Assembly (NCBI GenBank): GCA_963777775.1
Contig: CAVZRL010000005.1
Coordinates: 248,001 to 312,000, forward strand
Direction: 5' to 3'
Length of the DNA: 64,000 bases
Source: WHSW01 sp963777775
Lineage (GTDB): Bacteria; Actinomycetota; Thermoleophilia; Solirubrobacterales; 70-9
Below, one piece after another: positions 50,549-58,563 of this stretch. A model generated the notes under the pieces. The model saw only the letters and a program-made list of their open reading frames with translations, was not told where the DNA came from and did no database searches. Numbering within the stretch: the first letter of the stretch is position 1; every line of letters begins with the position of its first letter. A program made the translations under genes and the position numbers.

Positions 50549-51420
50549 CTCCCGCCCCCGAGGATCCGCTCGCGCAGGCGCTCGCCCTGCCCCGCGGCGA
50601 CCGCGCGGGCCGCCCGGGTGGGGTCGAGCTCGAGGCCTCGCTGCTCGGCGAGCTCGATCAGCTCCTGCTTCTCGGCGCTGCGCCCGGCGGCGCGCAGGAA
50701 GAGCCAGGTGAAGAGACCGAGGGTCACGGCCCCGGTCCAGATCATCATCAGGTTGCCTGCGGCACCCTGGTCGGCGAGTGGGCTGATCTCCCACTCCGCC
50801 TCGCCCGGGGCGTAGGCGGGATAGAGGATCTCGCCGGACCAGATGAAGACGTTGGCGAGCACGGCCTCGAGCAGCCGGACTACGACGATGTAGGCGAGCA
50901 TCGCCGCGTCGCCGAACCAGCTCGGCCGCGGCAACGGCCCGACCAGCGGCAACCACATCGCGACCCCGAAAGCGAAGAAGCAGACGTGCTGAGCGAAGTG
51001 CAGCGCCGGGCTGTCGAGAACGCCCTCATATAGCGCCGAGAGGTGCCAGAGGTAGAGGTTGAGCGCCCAGATCGGCAGCGCGACGAGCGGGTTCGCGAGC
51101 AGCCGCAGCCAGCCCAGCCAGCGGACCGCAAGCAGCGGCTGCAGTAGCGGGCCGGTCAGCCCGAGGGTGATCAGCAGGCCCGCGAGGTCGCCGATCAGCA
51201 GATGCTGGGACATGTGGCCGACGACCAGCTCCTCGGCGACGGTGGAGACCGGCGGCAGGTCGGCGAGCAGCAGGACCAAAAGCCCGGCGGCGAACGAGAT
51301 CTGGCGCCAGATCCCGACCGGTGCTCCGCGCTCGGCGAGGGTGGCGGTACGGCGCGCGTAGACGAGTGCGACCGCGAGCAGCAGCAGCGGGGCGGCGACG
51401 TCGATCGCGGTGGCCGCCAT
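50545..51420 (-). CDS. Cytochrome c oxidase assembly factor (CtaG_Bsu-type)
   Basis: A seven-helix membrane protein of the caa3-CtaG family: the segments VVGHMSQHLLIGDLAGLLI, LYLWHLSALYEG and SPALHFAQHVCFFAFG hold the conserved histidines that probably bind copper. It has 291 residues, ATG start. No oxidase subunits are adjacent. Confidence 0.88.
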   Translation of the reverse strand: MAATAIDVAAPLLLLAVALVYARRTATLAERGAPVGIWRQISFAAGLLVLLLADLPPVSTVAEELVVGHMSQHLLIGDLAGLLITLGLTGPLLQPLLAVRWLGWLRLLANPLVALPIWALNLYLWHLSALYEGVLDSPALHFAQHVCFFAFGVAMWLPLVGPLPRPSWFGDAAMLAYIVVVRLLEAVLANVFIWSGEILYPAYAPGEAEWEISPLADQGAAGNLMMIWTGAVTLGLFTWLFLRAAGRSAEKQELIELAEQRGLELDPTRAARAVAAGQGERLRERILGGGR

Positions 51421-51450
51421 GCGGCCAGCTTAGAGAACGCCCGGAGCCGG

Positions 51451-52425
51451 TCAGAGCCAGTGAATGCGCCGAAAGAAGCGGTGAAGGGCGAGCACCGCGA
51501 CCGCCATCATCGCGAGCGCGATCCAGTAGCCCCAGGGCTCGTCCAGCTCCGGCATGTGGGTGAAGTTCATGCCCCAGATCGAGGCCAGGAACGTGGGCAC
51601 TGCGATGATCGCGGCCCAGGCCGAGATCGAGCGCACGACGGCGTTCTGCTTGACCGAGAGCAGCGCCAGGTTCGCCTCCAGGATCGAGGTCAGCAGCTCG
51701 CGGTGGGAGCCGATCTGCTCCTCGACCCGTCGGGCGTGGTCGGCGACGTCGCGGAAGTAACGGCGCAGCTCGCGGTCGATCTGCGGGTACGCGCCGCGCT
51801 CGAGCGCCTCCAACGACGGCAGCAGCGGCGAGACCGCACGGTGGAACTCGATCACCTCGCGCTTGAGGAAGTAGATCCGCTCGGTCGAGTCATCGCCGCG
51901 GGCGAAGATGTCCTGCTCGACCTCCTGGATGTCGTTGTCGATCCCCTCGACGACGGGGAGGTAGTCGTCGACGACCTTGTCGAGCACCGCCCAGGCGACG
52001 GCCCCCACCCCGTGTGCGAGCATCTCCGACTGCTCGAGCCGGCGGCGCGCGGGCTTCAGCTCGCTGGCCATCCCGTGGCGGACGGCGATCGCGTAGTGGG
52101 GGGCGAGGAAGAGGTGGATCTCGCCGAACTCGACCGACTCGGTCTCGTCGTCGTAGCGTGCGGTGCGCAGGACGATGAACACCGAGCCGTCGTAGTCCTC
52201 GAGCTTCGGGCGCTGGTGGGCGTGGCGGGCGTCCTCGACCGCGAGCTCGTTGAGGCCGAAGCCGCGCTGGGCGCGCGAGAGCTCGTCGGCGCTCGGGTCG
52301 CGCAACCCGAGCCAGACAAACTCGTCTCCCTCCGCGGCGGCGGCGATCCGCGCCGCGCTCTCGATCTCGAGCGGCTGCTCGTGCTGGCGGGCGCCGGCGC
52401 GGTAGTGCGCGCAATCGACGATCAC
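51451..52425 (-). CDS. corA: CorA family magnesium/cobalt transporter
   Basis: A pentameric Mg2+ channel. Long cytoplasmic alpha/beta and helical domains are followed by two C-terminal transmembrane helices with the signature GMN in SIWGMNFTHMPELDEPWGYW. It has 324 residues, GTG start. Confidence 0.93.
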   Translation of the reverse strand: MIVDCAHYRAGARQHEQPLEIESAARIAAAAEGDEFVWLGLRDPSADELSRAQRGFGLNELAVEDARHAHQRPKLEDYDGSVFIVLRTARYDDETESVEFGEIHLFLAPHYAIAVRHGMASELKPARRRLEQSEMLAHGVGAVAWAVLDKVVDDYLPVVEGIDNDIQEVEQDIFARGDDSTERIYFLKREVIEFHRAVSPLLPSLEALERGAYPQIDRELRRYFRDVADHARRVEEQIGSHRELLTSILEANLALLSVKQNAVVRSISAWAAIIAVPTFLASIWGMNFTHMPELDEPWGYWIALAMMAVAVLALHRFFRRIHWL

Positions 52426-52488
52426 GTCGCTGGATTCAGCCTCCGGGCACAGCCTCCTGCCCCCGAAGCCACTCTGGCGGCCCGATGC

Positions 52489-53109
52489 CTAGATCGGTGA
52501 GCCCGCGGCCGCCCGCTGGGCGGCGAAGGCGTCGAGCCGCTGCCGAAGCCCGCGGGCCAGCTCGAGCCCGGGAGCGACCCGCCCGACCATCGCCAGGTCG
52601 GCGCGCCACGCCTCGACGCGGAGGTCGAGGCTCGGCGCCTTGTGGAGGTCGATCGCCGCCTCGCCGCGCTGCTCGTACATGACCTGCATCTCGGCCAGAT
52701 TGGCGAGCTTGTCCGCGGCGTAGATCGCCGCCGCGCGCTCGCCGGCCTGCTCGACCTGGGCGCGCAGCCCGCGCTTGCGCTCGACCCAGTCGTCGATCCC
52801 CTCGTCCTCGGTCAGGGCGCCAACCAGCTCCCCGACCTCGAGCCCGAAGCGCTTGGCGACGTCACCGACGGTGAGCTCGGAGTCCTCGACCCCGTCGTGC
52901 AGGAGCGCCGCCGCCAGCGTCGCCTCGTCGGCGCCCGTCTCGGCGAGCAGCTCGCAGACTCGCAGCGGATGCCCGAGGTAGGGGGACCCGTCGTGGCGGG
53001 TCTGGCCGCGATGCGCCGCCGCCGCGACCGAGAGCGCATCACCGAGCAGGTCGGAATCGCGGACGTAGGCGGGTGGCGCGATCGTGGTCTTGACGTCCTG
53101 ATCACCCAT
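52489..53109 (-). CDS. HD domain protein, SpoT/MESH1-like
   Basis: A 206-residue stand-alone HD hydrolase resembling small alarmone hydrolases: AAHRGQTRHDGSPYLGHPLR, ALLHDGVEDSELTVGDV and AADKLANLAEM supply the His, His-Asp and Asp metal ligands. No synthetase or regulatory domain is present. Hydrolysis of (p)ppGpp is the likely role, by family. ATG start 12 bases after a TAAAAT box. Confidence 0.85.
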   Translation of the reverse strand: MGDQDVKTTIAPPAYVRDSDLLGDALSVAAAAHRGQTRHDGSPYLGHPLRVCELLAETGADEATLAAALLHDGVEDSELTVGDVAKRFGLEVGELVGALTEDEGIDDWVERKRGLRAQVEQAGERAAAIYAADKLANLAEMQVMYEQRGEAAIDLHKAPSLDLRVEAWRADLAMVGRVAPGLELARGLRQRLDAFAAQRAAAGSPI

Positions 53110-53121
53110 GCGCAGCGCCGA

Positions 53122-53127
53122 ATTTTA
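53122..53127 (-). promoter_or_regulatory. Candidate -10 box (TAAAAT) for the HD gene
   Basis: TAAAAT on the minus strand lies 12 bases before the ATG of the HD domain gene; no matching -35 is seen. Confidence 0.4.
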
Positions 53128-53191
53128 CGATCAGCCCGATGCCGGGCGCCCTAACGACAGCGCCCGGGTGGCGTCGTGCACAGTCGCCGGC

Positions 53192-53776
53192 CTACTGGGC
53201 CGGCGTCGCCGGCGGCGGCTGGGTGAACGACACCTCGGGCACCTCGCGGTCGGCGGCGTCCTCGACCTCGAAAAACTCGCGTGCGGTGAAGCCGCCGCTG
53301 TTCGCGACCACCGAGTTGGGGAAGATCTGGATCTTGGTGTTATAGGCCTGCACGTTGGAGTTGTAGATCCGCCTCGAGGCCTGGATCTCGTCCTCGAGCT
53401 CGGAGAGGTTGCGCGAGAGCTGCTGGAAGTTCTCGGTCGCGCGCAGCTCCGGATACTGCTCGGCGACCACACGCAGCCCGCCGAGCGCCTGGCTCAGCAT
53501 GCCCTCGGCCTGCCCGGCCTCGGCGGGGCCGGAGGCCTGCATCGCGGCGGCCCGCGCCTGGGTCACCTTCTCGAAGGTCTCGCGCTCGTGCTGCGCGTAG
53601 CCCTTTACCGCCTCGACCAGGTTCGGGACGAGATCGTGGCGGCGCTTGAGCTGCACGTCGATCCCCGACCAGGCCTCGTCGACCTTGTTTCGCGAGCCGA
53701 TGATCGAGTTGCGGATCAGGACGAAGATCAGCCCGATCAGCAGGACTACGCCGATGATGATCAGCACTACGGTCAT
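53192..53776 (-). CDS. LemA family protein
   Basis: A 194-residue membrane-anchored coiled-coil protein: one N-terminal helix (VVLIIIGVVLLIGLIFVLI), then NKVDEAWSGIDVQLKRRHDL, the LemA hallmark, and a long helical bundle with YNTKIQIFPNSVVA. The Pro-rich C-terminus is typical. ATG at 53776. Confidence 0.92.
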   Translation of the reverse strand: MTVVLIIIGVVLLIGLIFVLIRNSIIGSRNKVDEAWSGIDVQLKRRHDLVPNLVEAVKGYAQHERETFEKVTQARAAAMQASGPAEAGQAEGMLSQALGGLRVVAEQYPELRATENFQQLSRNLSELEDEIQASRRIYNSNVQAYNTKIQIFPNSVVANSGGFTAREFFEVEDAADREVPEVSFTQPPPATPAQ

Positions 53777-53875
53777 TGCTTGCAACTCTCTTTCGGAGGT
53801 TGGTGGGCGCGCCCGGATCGAGGGCGGGCACTGATTATCCCCTACTCGGTGGTCGTCGGCGCGGGCTCGCGGCGA

Positions 53876-54493
53876 TCAGCCGATTGCGCCCTCGAGCCGC
53901 AGCAGCCACGCCTTCATCTCCGGGCCGCCGCCGTAGTTGCCGAGCCTGCCGCCCGCGAGCAGTACGCGATGGCAGGGGACGACGATCGGGATCGGATTGC
54001 GGCCCAGCGCGCTACCCGCGGCGCGGTAGGCGCGCGGGCTGCCGGCCCGATGCGCGATCTCGCCGTAGCTGGCGGTGACGCCGTAGGGCAACCTCGCCGT
54101 CTGGCGCAGGACGCGTGCGGAGAACCCCGGCTCGACCAACCGCCAGTCCAGGGCGAGGTCGAACCGCTCGCGGGCTCCCTCGAAGTACTCGTCGAGCTCG
54201 CGTCGTGCGGGGTCGAGGCGCTTGGGCAGCTCGACGATCCGCGGCGAGAGCTCGGCCGCAAGCTCCTCGAGCACCTGCTCGAGCCGCTGGTTGGGAAGCG
54301 CGATCCGGACCAGCCCGCGCCGGGTGGCCGCGAGCACGGCGACCCCGAGCGGCGTGTCGAGCGTCGCGTAGCCGATCTCGGCCAGGCCCTCGCGGTCGGC
54401 GCGCTCGGCGAAGCGCGCCGACGCCTCGGCGGCGGCCGCGGCCGAGTCCTCACCCAGCACCTGGGCGATCCGCTTCGCATCGCTGCCACTCAT
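53876..54493 (-). CDS. ogt: Methylated-DNA--[protein]-cysteine S-methyltransferase
   Basis: Suicide repair enzyme for O6-methylguanine. The active-site IVVPCHRVL with the acceptor cysteine, the DNA-binding segment ARLPYGVTASYGEIAHRAG, and GGGPEMKAWLLRLEG at the C-terminus are present. It has 205 residues. ATG at 54493 overlaps the stop of the upstream sigma factor as ATGA, an arrangement suggesting joint control. Confidence 0.92.
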   Translation of the reverse strand: MSGSDAKRIAQVLGEDSAAAAAEASARFAERADREGLAEIGYATLDTPLGVAVLAATRRGLVRIALPNQRLEQVLEELAAELSPRIVELPKRLDPARRELDEYFEGARERFDLALDWRLVEPGFSARVLRQTARLPYGVTASYGEIAHRAGSPRAYRAAGSALGRNPIPIVVPCHRVLLAGGRLGNYGGGPEMKAWLLRLEGAIG

Positions 54494-54984
54494 GCCGTCA
54501 GCTCCTCTCGGTCGATCGTTTGGCGCAGAGCCCGGAGGCCGTCCGCGACCCGGCGTCGCGCCGCCTGCTCGCTGCAGCCGAGCGCGGCCCCGATCTCGCG
54601 GTACGAGAGCCCGGCGGCGTAGCGCAACGCGACCGCCGCCCGCCGGGCCTCGGAGAGCCGGCCGACCGCCGCCCAGACCTCGCCGTCGGGTTGCTCGTCC
54701 ACGGTGCCCAGATCGTCCAGCTCGGCGCGTGGCTCGGGGCGCCGGGCCCGGGCGCGGTGGTGGTCGATCGCCTTGCGTCGCGCGATCGTCATCACCCATG
54801 CCCTCGGGAAGCGCCCGTCCATCCGGTGATAGGCACGAAGCGCGGCAATGAACGTCTCCTGGAAGCAGTCGTCGGCGTCGCTCAGGCCGACCGCCGCGCG
54901 CAGGAACGAGAGCACCGGCTCGCGATGCTCGTCGAGGAAGCGCTGAAACGGGACGGGGTCGGCGGTGATCTCGGGTCGGCTCAC
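54490..54984 (-). CDS. RNA polymerase sigma factor, ECF type
   Basis: A 164-residue sigma factor: region 2 with LSDADDCFQETFIAALRAY and FPRAWVMTIARRKAIDHHR, region 4 with LRYAAGLSYREIGAALGCSEQ. GTG at 54984 gives a normal N-terminus; the longer frame upstream is antisense to the secreted-protein gene. No anti-sigma gene follows; ogt does. A TAGGCT box on the minus strand lies at 55011-55016. Confidence 0.88.
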   Translation of the reverse strand: MSRPEITADPVPFQRFLDEHREPVLSFLRAAVGLSDADDCFQETFIAALRAYHRMDGRFPRAWVMTIARRKAIDHHRARARRPEPRAELDDLGTVDEQPDGEVWAAVGRLSEARRAAVALRYAAGLSYREIGAALGCSEQAARRRVADGLRALRQTIDREELTA

Positions 54985-55056
54985 GGCTTCGTTGCTGAAA
55001 CGCGCCTCCGAGCCTAATCGTGAGCTGGTCCGACCGGCTGCGCTAGCTTGCGGGCA

Positions 55057-55503
55057 GTGAGTTGGAAGCGTGCAGCGGGAGTGGCGGCGGTGCTCGCCGC
55101 GGCTGCTGCCGGACTCACCGCGGCGGCGGTGTCCGGGGGCGCCGGCCCGTCGAGCCTGCCCTCCTACGCGAACCTCGAGGTCGAGCTCGAGCCCGTCGCC
55201 GGCCACGCCCGCCTCAGCGCGGCGAAGGCGAAGAAGCCACGCGTCGTCTACCTGCTCGGCGAGCCCTCGTCCGTGGATGTCGACTCGACCGGCCCCTACG
55301 TCGACATCAGGCTCTCGAGCTGTCCGGGCAACTCGCGGGTGATCGACGGCGGCGTGGTCGCCGACAGCACCGACGTCTACCAGCAGGGCTCCTACGTCGA
55401 GGCGGTCGACGAATACCACGTGCGGCTCGGCTTCGACGACGGCGCAACGCCGGCCGACTTCGAGATCACCTCGCACCTGATCTGCCTCAAGGGCGTTAAG
55501 TAG
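55057..55503 (+). CDS. Secreted protein of unknown function
   Basis: About 148 residues with a signal peptide (AAGVAAVLAAAAAGLTAAAV) and a mature part with two Cys (LSSCPGNS, LICLKG) that could pair. Not recognised. GTG at 55057 (TTG 55048 also possible); a TAGCTT -10-like box is 7 bases before the GTG, which suggests a leaderless message. Confidence 0.7.
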   Translation: MSWKRAAGVAAVLAAAAAGLTAAAVSGGAGPSSLPSYANLEVELEPVAGHARLSAAKAKKPRVVYLLGEPSSVDVDSTGPYVDIRLSSCPGNSRVIDGGVVADSTDVYQQGSYVEAVDEYHVRLGFDDGATPADFEITSHLICLKGVK

Positions 55504-55558
55504 ACCGGTCGCCGGCGACGCGCAACTACCCGGCGCGCTCGAGTGTTTGAGGCAATAG

Positions 55559-55981
55559 ATGAAGAGAGCGATCACGATCGGCCTTCTCGTCGCGCTCCTC
55601 GCGACACCCCTGGCGTTCGCCGCGACCAAGACCTACCGCGGTGCGATAAAGGGCGACGAGCAGTCGTCCGTGACCCTGAAGGTGAAGCGGGCCGACGGCG
55701 AGCGAAGCGTGAAGCTGTTCGCGGCCGAGCGCTTCGTGATCTCCTGCGAGAGCGGCCCGAAGCGGCTCGAGCGGGCGGCGCTGAGCGGCCTGGTCCCGGT
55801 CAACCGCAAGGGCCGGTTCAACGTCGAGGGCAGCGACGCCGGCCGGGTCCTGCGGGTCTCGGGCAAGCTGATCGGAAAGCGCAGCGCCCACGGCACCGTT
55901 CGCTACCTCGGCCCGACCCCGGTCGGCAACGCGGTCGAGGACTGCGACAGCGGCAAGCTCGACTGGTCGTCGTCGCGCTGA
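55559..55981 (+). CDS. Secreted beta-rich protein, paralogue 1
   Basis: A 140-residue secreted protein: signal peptide MKRAITIGLLVALLATPLAF, then a mature part with KTYRGAIKGDEQSSVTLKVK and a C-terminal GTVRYLGPTPVGNAVEDCDS. The next gene encodes a clear relative with the same order of features (YRGxxxGxxxSSVxL at the start, two Cys, DCDSGxLxW at the end). Function unknown. Confidence 0.75.
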   Translation: MKRAITIGLLVALLATPLAFAATKTYRGAIKGDEQSSVTLKVKRADGERSVKLFAAERFVISCESGPKRLERAALSGLVPVNRKGRFNVEGSDAGRVLRVSGKLIGKRSAHGTVRYLGPTPVGNAVEDCDSGKLDWSSSR

Positions 55982-56023
55982 GCTCGCCCGCCTGACCCCG
56001 CAGGTCGGATAGGCTGGCCCGCC

Positions 56024-56064
56024 AGTACGGAGGGGCCCCGCGCGGGGCAGGCAAAGTACGGAGG
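56024..56064. repeat. Direct repeat AGTACGGAGG upstream of the second paralogue
   Basis: AGTACGGAGG occurs at 56024-56033 and again at 56055-56064; between them lies a GGCCCCGCGCGGGGC palindrome. The second copy provides the ribosome binding site GGAGG 6 bases before the ATG at 56071, the first has no start after it. Confidence 0.55.
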
Positions 56065-56070
56065 TATCCG

Positions 56071-56526
56071 ATGAAGCGCACTCTCGTCCTCGCCGCGTGC
56101 GCGGCACTCGTGACCGCGGCCGGCGCGGTCACCGTCGATGCGCTCGCCCAGCAGCTCTACCGCGGCCAGCTCAGCGGGGTGATCGGCAGCTCGGTCAAGC
56201 TCAGGGTGGACCCGAGCGAGCGCGGGGACCAGGACCTGGTCCGCTCGTTCGCGGCCCGCTACTTTGACGTCAGCTGCCCGGGACGGGGCACGTTGACGAT
56301 GCGGCGCGCGAAGCTGCTCGGCGAGATCCCGGTCGGAGAGGGCGGCGGCTTCAGCGAGCGCGACGACAACGGCGAGACGGTGTTCAGGGTGCGCGGCAAG
56401 CTCGGGCTCCCGGGGCGCAGGGCGAAGGGCACGTTCCGCTACCAGGGCGCGGTCGAGATCGACGGCACCGTGGCGAACTGCGACAGCGGCCGGCTGCGCT
56501 GGAAGGCGCGAGCCGGCGGCAGTTAG
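56071..56526 (+). CDS. Secreted beta-rich protein, paralogue 2
   Basis: A 151-residue secreted protein with a signal peptide (LVLAACAALVTAAGAVTVDA), QLYRGQLSGVIGSSVKLRVD, Cys in DVSCPGRG and a C-terminal GTVANCDSGRLRWKA. It is a tandem duplicate of the upstream gene. ATG with GGAGG. It overlaps the convergent DUF2283-like gene by 4 bp. Confidence 0.75.
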   Translation: MKRTLVLAACAALVTAAGAVTVDALAQQLYRGQLSGVIGSSVKLRVDPSERGDQDLVRSFAARYFDVSCPGRGTLTMRRAKLLGEIPVGEGGGFSERDDNGETVFRVRGKLGLPGRRAKGTFRYQGAVEIDGTVANCDSGRLRWKARAGGS

Positions 56527-56810
56527 CCCGGCGAGGGCTGGACCGGGTTGCGCATCGCGGCCTCCACACCCTGGAGGCGCTCGCGCTCACCGCTGGGCAG
56601 GATCACGTAGACGGCGCCGTTGCGGTCAAGGCGTCGTCGCGGCTCGGCGACGATCAGGCCGGTCGGGCGTCCGACGTCGTCGAACGTCCAAACGTCGCCG
56701 TCCTCGGTCGGCTCACGCGACACCGCCTCTACCGAGCTCAGCTTCGCGTACAGGACGTCGCTGGGCGGGTCGTAGGTGACGAGGGGGAACGAGTGGCGTC
56801 CGGCGCGCAT
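56523..56810 (-). CDS. DUF2283-like protein
   Basis: A 95-residue protein with the DUF2283 pattern: VTYDPPSDVLYAKLSS, then DVWTFDDVGRPTGLIVAEPR. Function unknown. ATG start. It is convergent with the secreted paralogue and divergent from the hydrogenase operon. Confidence 0.72.
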   Translation of the reverse strand: MRAGRHSFPLVTYDPPSDVLYAKLSSVEAVSREPTEDGDVWTFDDVGRPTGLIVAEPRRRLDRNGAVYVILPSGERERLQGVEAAMRNPVQPSPG

Positions 56811-56910
56811 CGGGCCCGAGGGTAGCGCCGGCCGGGTCGGTCAGCCGCCGATGTAGGCGTGCGCGGCCGGGTCAGTACCCACTTCGGATGCCCGTGCGTG
56901 CACATCGGCC

Positions 56911-56916
56911 TAGCAT
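56911..56916 (+). promoter_or_regulatory. Candidate -10 box of the hydrogenase operon
   Basis: TAGCAT ends 6 bases before the ATG at 56923, so the transcript may start next to the start codon. No good -35 is apparent. Confidence 0.35.
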
Positions 56917-56922
56917 CGGCGC

Positions 56923-58563
56923 ATGGGTCCCGCGACGACTGGCGGCGAGACCGGTGCTTCCGGCCCCGGACGCCGCCGGGTGCTGATCGCGGGCGCCGGC
57001 GTAGCGGGCCTCGAGGCGTTGCTCGCGCTTTCCGAGCTGGCCGGCGACCGGGTCGAGAAGCTGCTGCTGGCACCGACCGACCACTTCGTCTACCGGCCGC
57101 TGCTGGTCACCGAGCCGTTCGGTGGCGCGGGCGCGGTGCGGATCGAGCTCTCGCGGATCATCGACGAGACGGGAACCGAGCACGTGCCGGAGGCGCTCGT
57201 CTCGGTCGACTCAGGGTCGAGATCGGTACGCACCTCGGCAGGGACCGAGCTTCGCTATGACGACCTGCTCGTCGCGCTCGGCGCGACCGCGGTCGAGGTC
57301 GTCCCCGGGGCGCTCACGTTCGGCATCGATGGCAGCGCCGAGGCGATGGGCAGGCTGCTCGAGCGGATGGGCCGCAGAGGAGTCGAGCGGATCGCGTTCG
57401 TGGTCCCGGCGACGCCGACCTGGTCGCTGGCGGCATACGAGCTCGCGCTGCTGACCGCGGCGGAGCGAAGCGCGCGGCAGCTGGCCGGCGTCGAGCTCTC
57501 CCTGGTCACGCACGAGTCGGCTCCGCTCGAACTCTTCGGCGAGCCCGCCGCAGCCCTGGTCGCGGCTCGCCTCGCCGAGGCCGGGGTCACGGTTCATCTC
57601 GAGAGCCCGGTGTCGCGGTTTGCCGGGCGGCGGCTCGAGCTTGCCGGCGGCGCGGCGCTCGAGGCCGACGCGGCGGTCGCGCTTCCGAAGCTGACCGTAG
57701 CCGAGGTGCCCGGGCTGCCACAGACGAGCGACGGCTTTCTTCGCGTCGACGCGCAGATGCGCGTTGGCGCGCTCGAGAACGTCTGGGCGGCCGGTGACGC
57801 GACCTCGTTCCCGGTTAAGCAGGGAGGCCTGGCCGCGCAGCAGGCGGCCGTCGCGGCACGCACGATCGCCGCCAAGGCCGGTGCGCACGTGCCTTTCGAG
57901 CCCTTCCAGCCGGTGCTCCGGGCCGCGCTGATCACCGGTGGCCCGCTCGAGTACATGCGCACACCGATGCACGACCGGGGCCGCTCGGAGGTCTCGGAGG
58001 GCCGGGCGCTGTGGTCGCCGCCGGCGAAGATCGCGGGCCGGTACCTGTCTTCCTACCTTGCCACGAGGCTGGAGGACGGAGCCCGGCCCGAGCTCGTCGA
58101 TCTCGAGCCGAGCGCCGGCACCTCCGGCCAGGCCGAGGGCGAGGAGGAGTCGCGCGCCGTGCTGCTCGCCGCCGCCGACTCCGACGCCCGGCTCGGCAAC
58201 TACGAACGAGCGCTCGCCTGGCTCGATCTCGTCGAGGCGCTCGACTTCGTGATCCCGCCGGCGTACCTCGGGCGCCGCCACGAATGGCGTCGCGAGCTCG
58301 ACCCCGACGCGCCCAGCGATCGCGCGGCGGAGCGGCTCGAGCCGGCGCTCGCCGGAGCGGCGGCCGCGCTCAGCGACCTCCAGCGCCGGCTCGGATGGTT
58401 GCGAGAGCTCGAGCGACGACAGGGCGAGGAGATGCGAGAGGATCTGCGAGACCTGACTCACGGAATCGAAGACCTGCTGCTGCGCTCACGGCGCACCGGT
58501 GTCCTCTCGGCCGCGGCTCGAGAAGCATCGTCTCACGACGCGGACGACCCGGAGGCCGGGTGA
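56923..58563 (+). CDS. NAD(P)/FAD-dependent oxidoreductase (SQR/NDH-2-like)
   Basis: A two-Rossmann flavoprotein of 546 residues: FAD motif VLIAGAGVAGLEALLAL, ATG-like LLVALGATAVEVVPG, and FAD-binding VWAAGDATSFPVKQGGLAAQQA. This is the sulfide:quinone reductase / type 2 NADH dehydrogenase architecture, but the SQR cysteines are not evident. About 120 C-terminal residues are helical and charged. It is the first gene of the hydrogenase operon and overlaps the next by GTGA. It probably links the hydrogenase or its partner to an electron carrier; this is an inference. Confidence 0.86.
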   Translation: MGPATTGGETGASGPGRRRVLIAGAGVAGLEALLALSELAGDRVEKLLLAPTDHFVYRPLLVTEPFGGAGAVRIELSRIIDETGTEHVPEALVSVDSGSRSVRTSAGTELRYDDLLVALGATAVEVVPGALTFGIDGSAEAMGRLLERMGRRGVERIAFVVPATPTWSLAAYELALLTAAERSARQLAGVELSLVTHESAPLELFGEPAAALVAARLAEAGVTVHLESPVSRFAGRRLELAGGAALEADAAVALPKLTVAEVPGLPQTSDGFLRVDAQMRVGALENVWAAGDATSFPVKQGGLAAQQAAVAARTIAAKAGAHVPFEPFQPVLRAALITGGPLEYMRTPMHDRGRSEVSEGRALWSPPAKIAGRYLSSYLATRLEDGARPELVDLEPSAGTSGQAEGEEESRAVLLAAADSDARLGNYERALAWLDLVEALDFVIPPAYLGRRHEWRRELDPDAPSDRAAERLEPALAGAAAALSDLQRRLGWLRELERRQGEEMREDLRDLTHGIEDLLLRSRRTGVLSAAAREASSHDADDPEAG

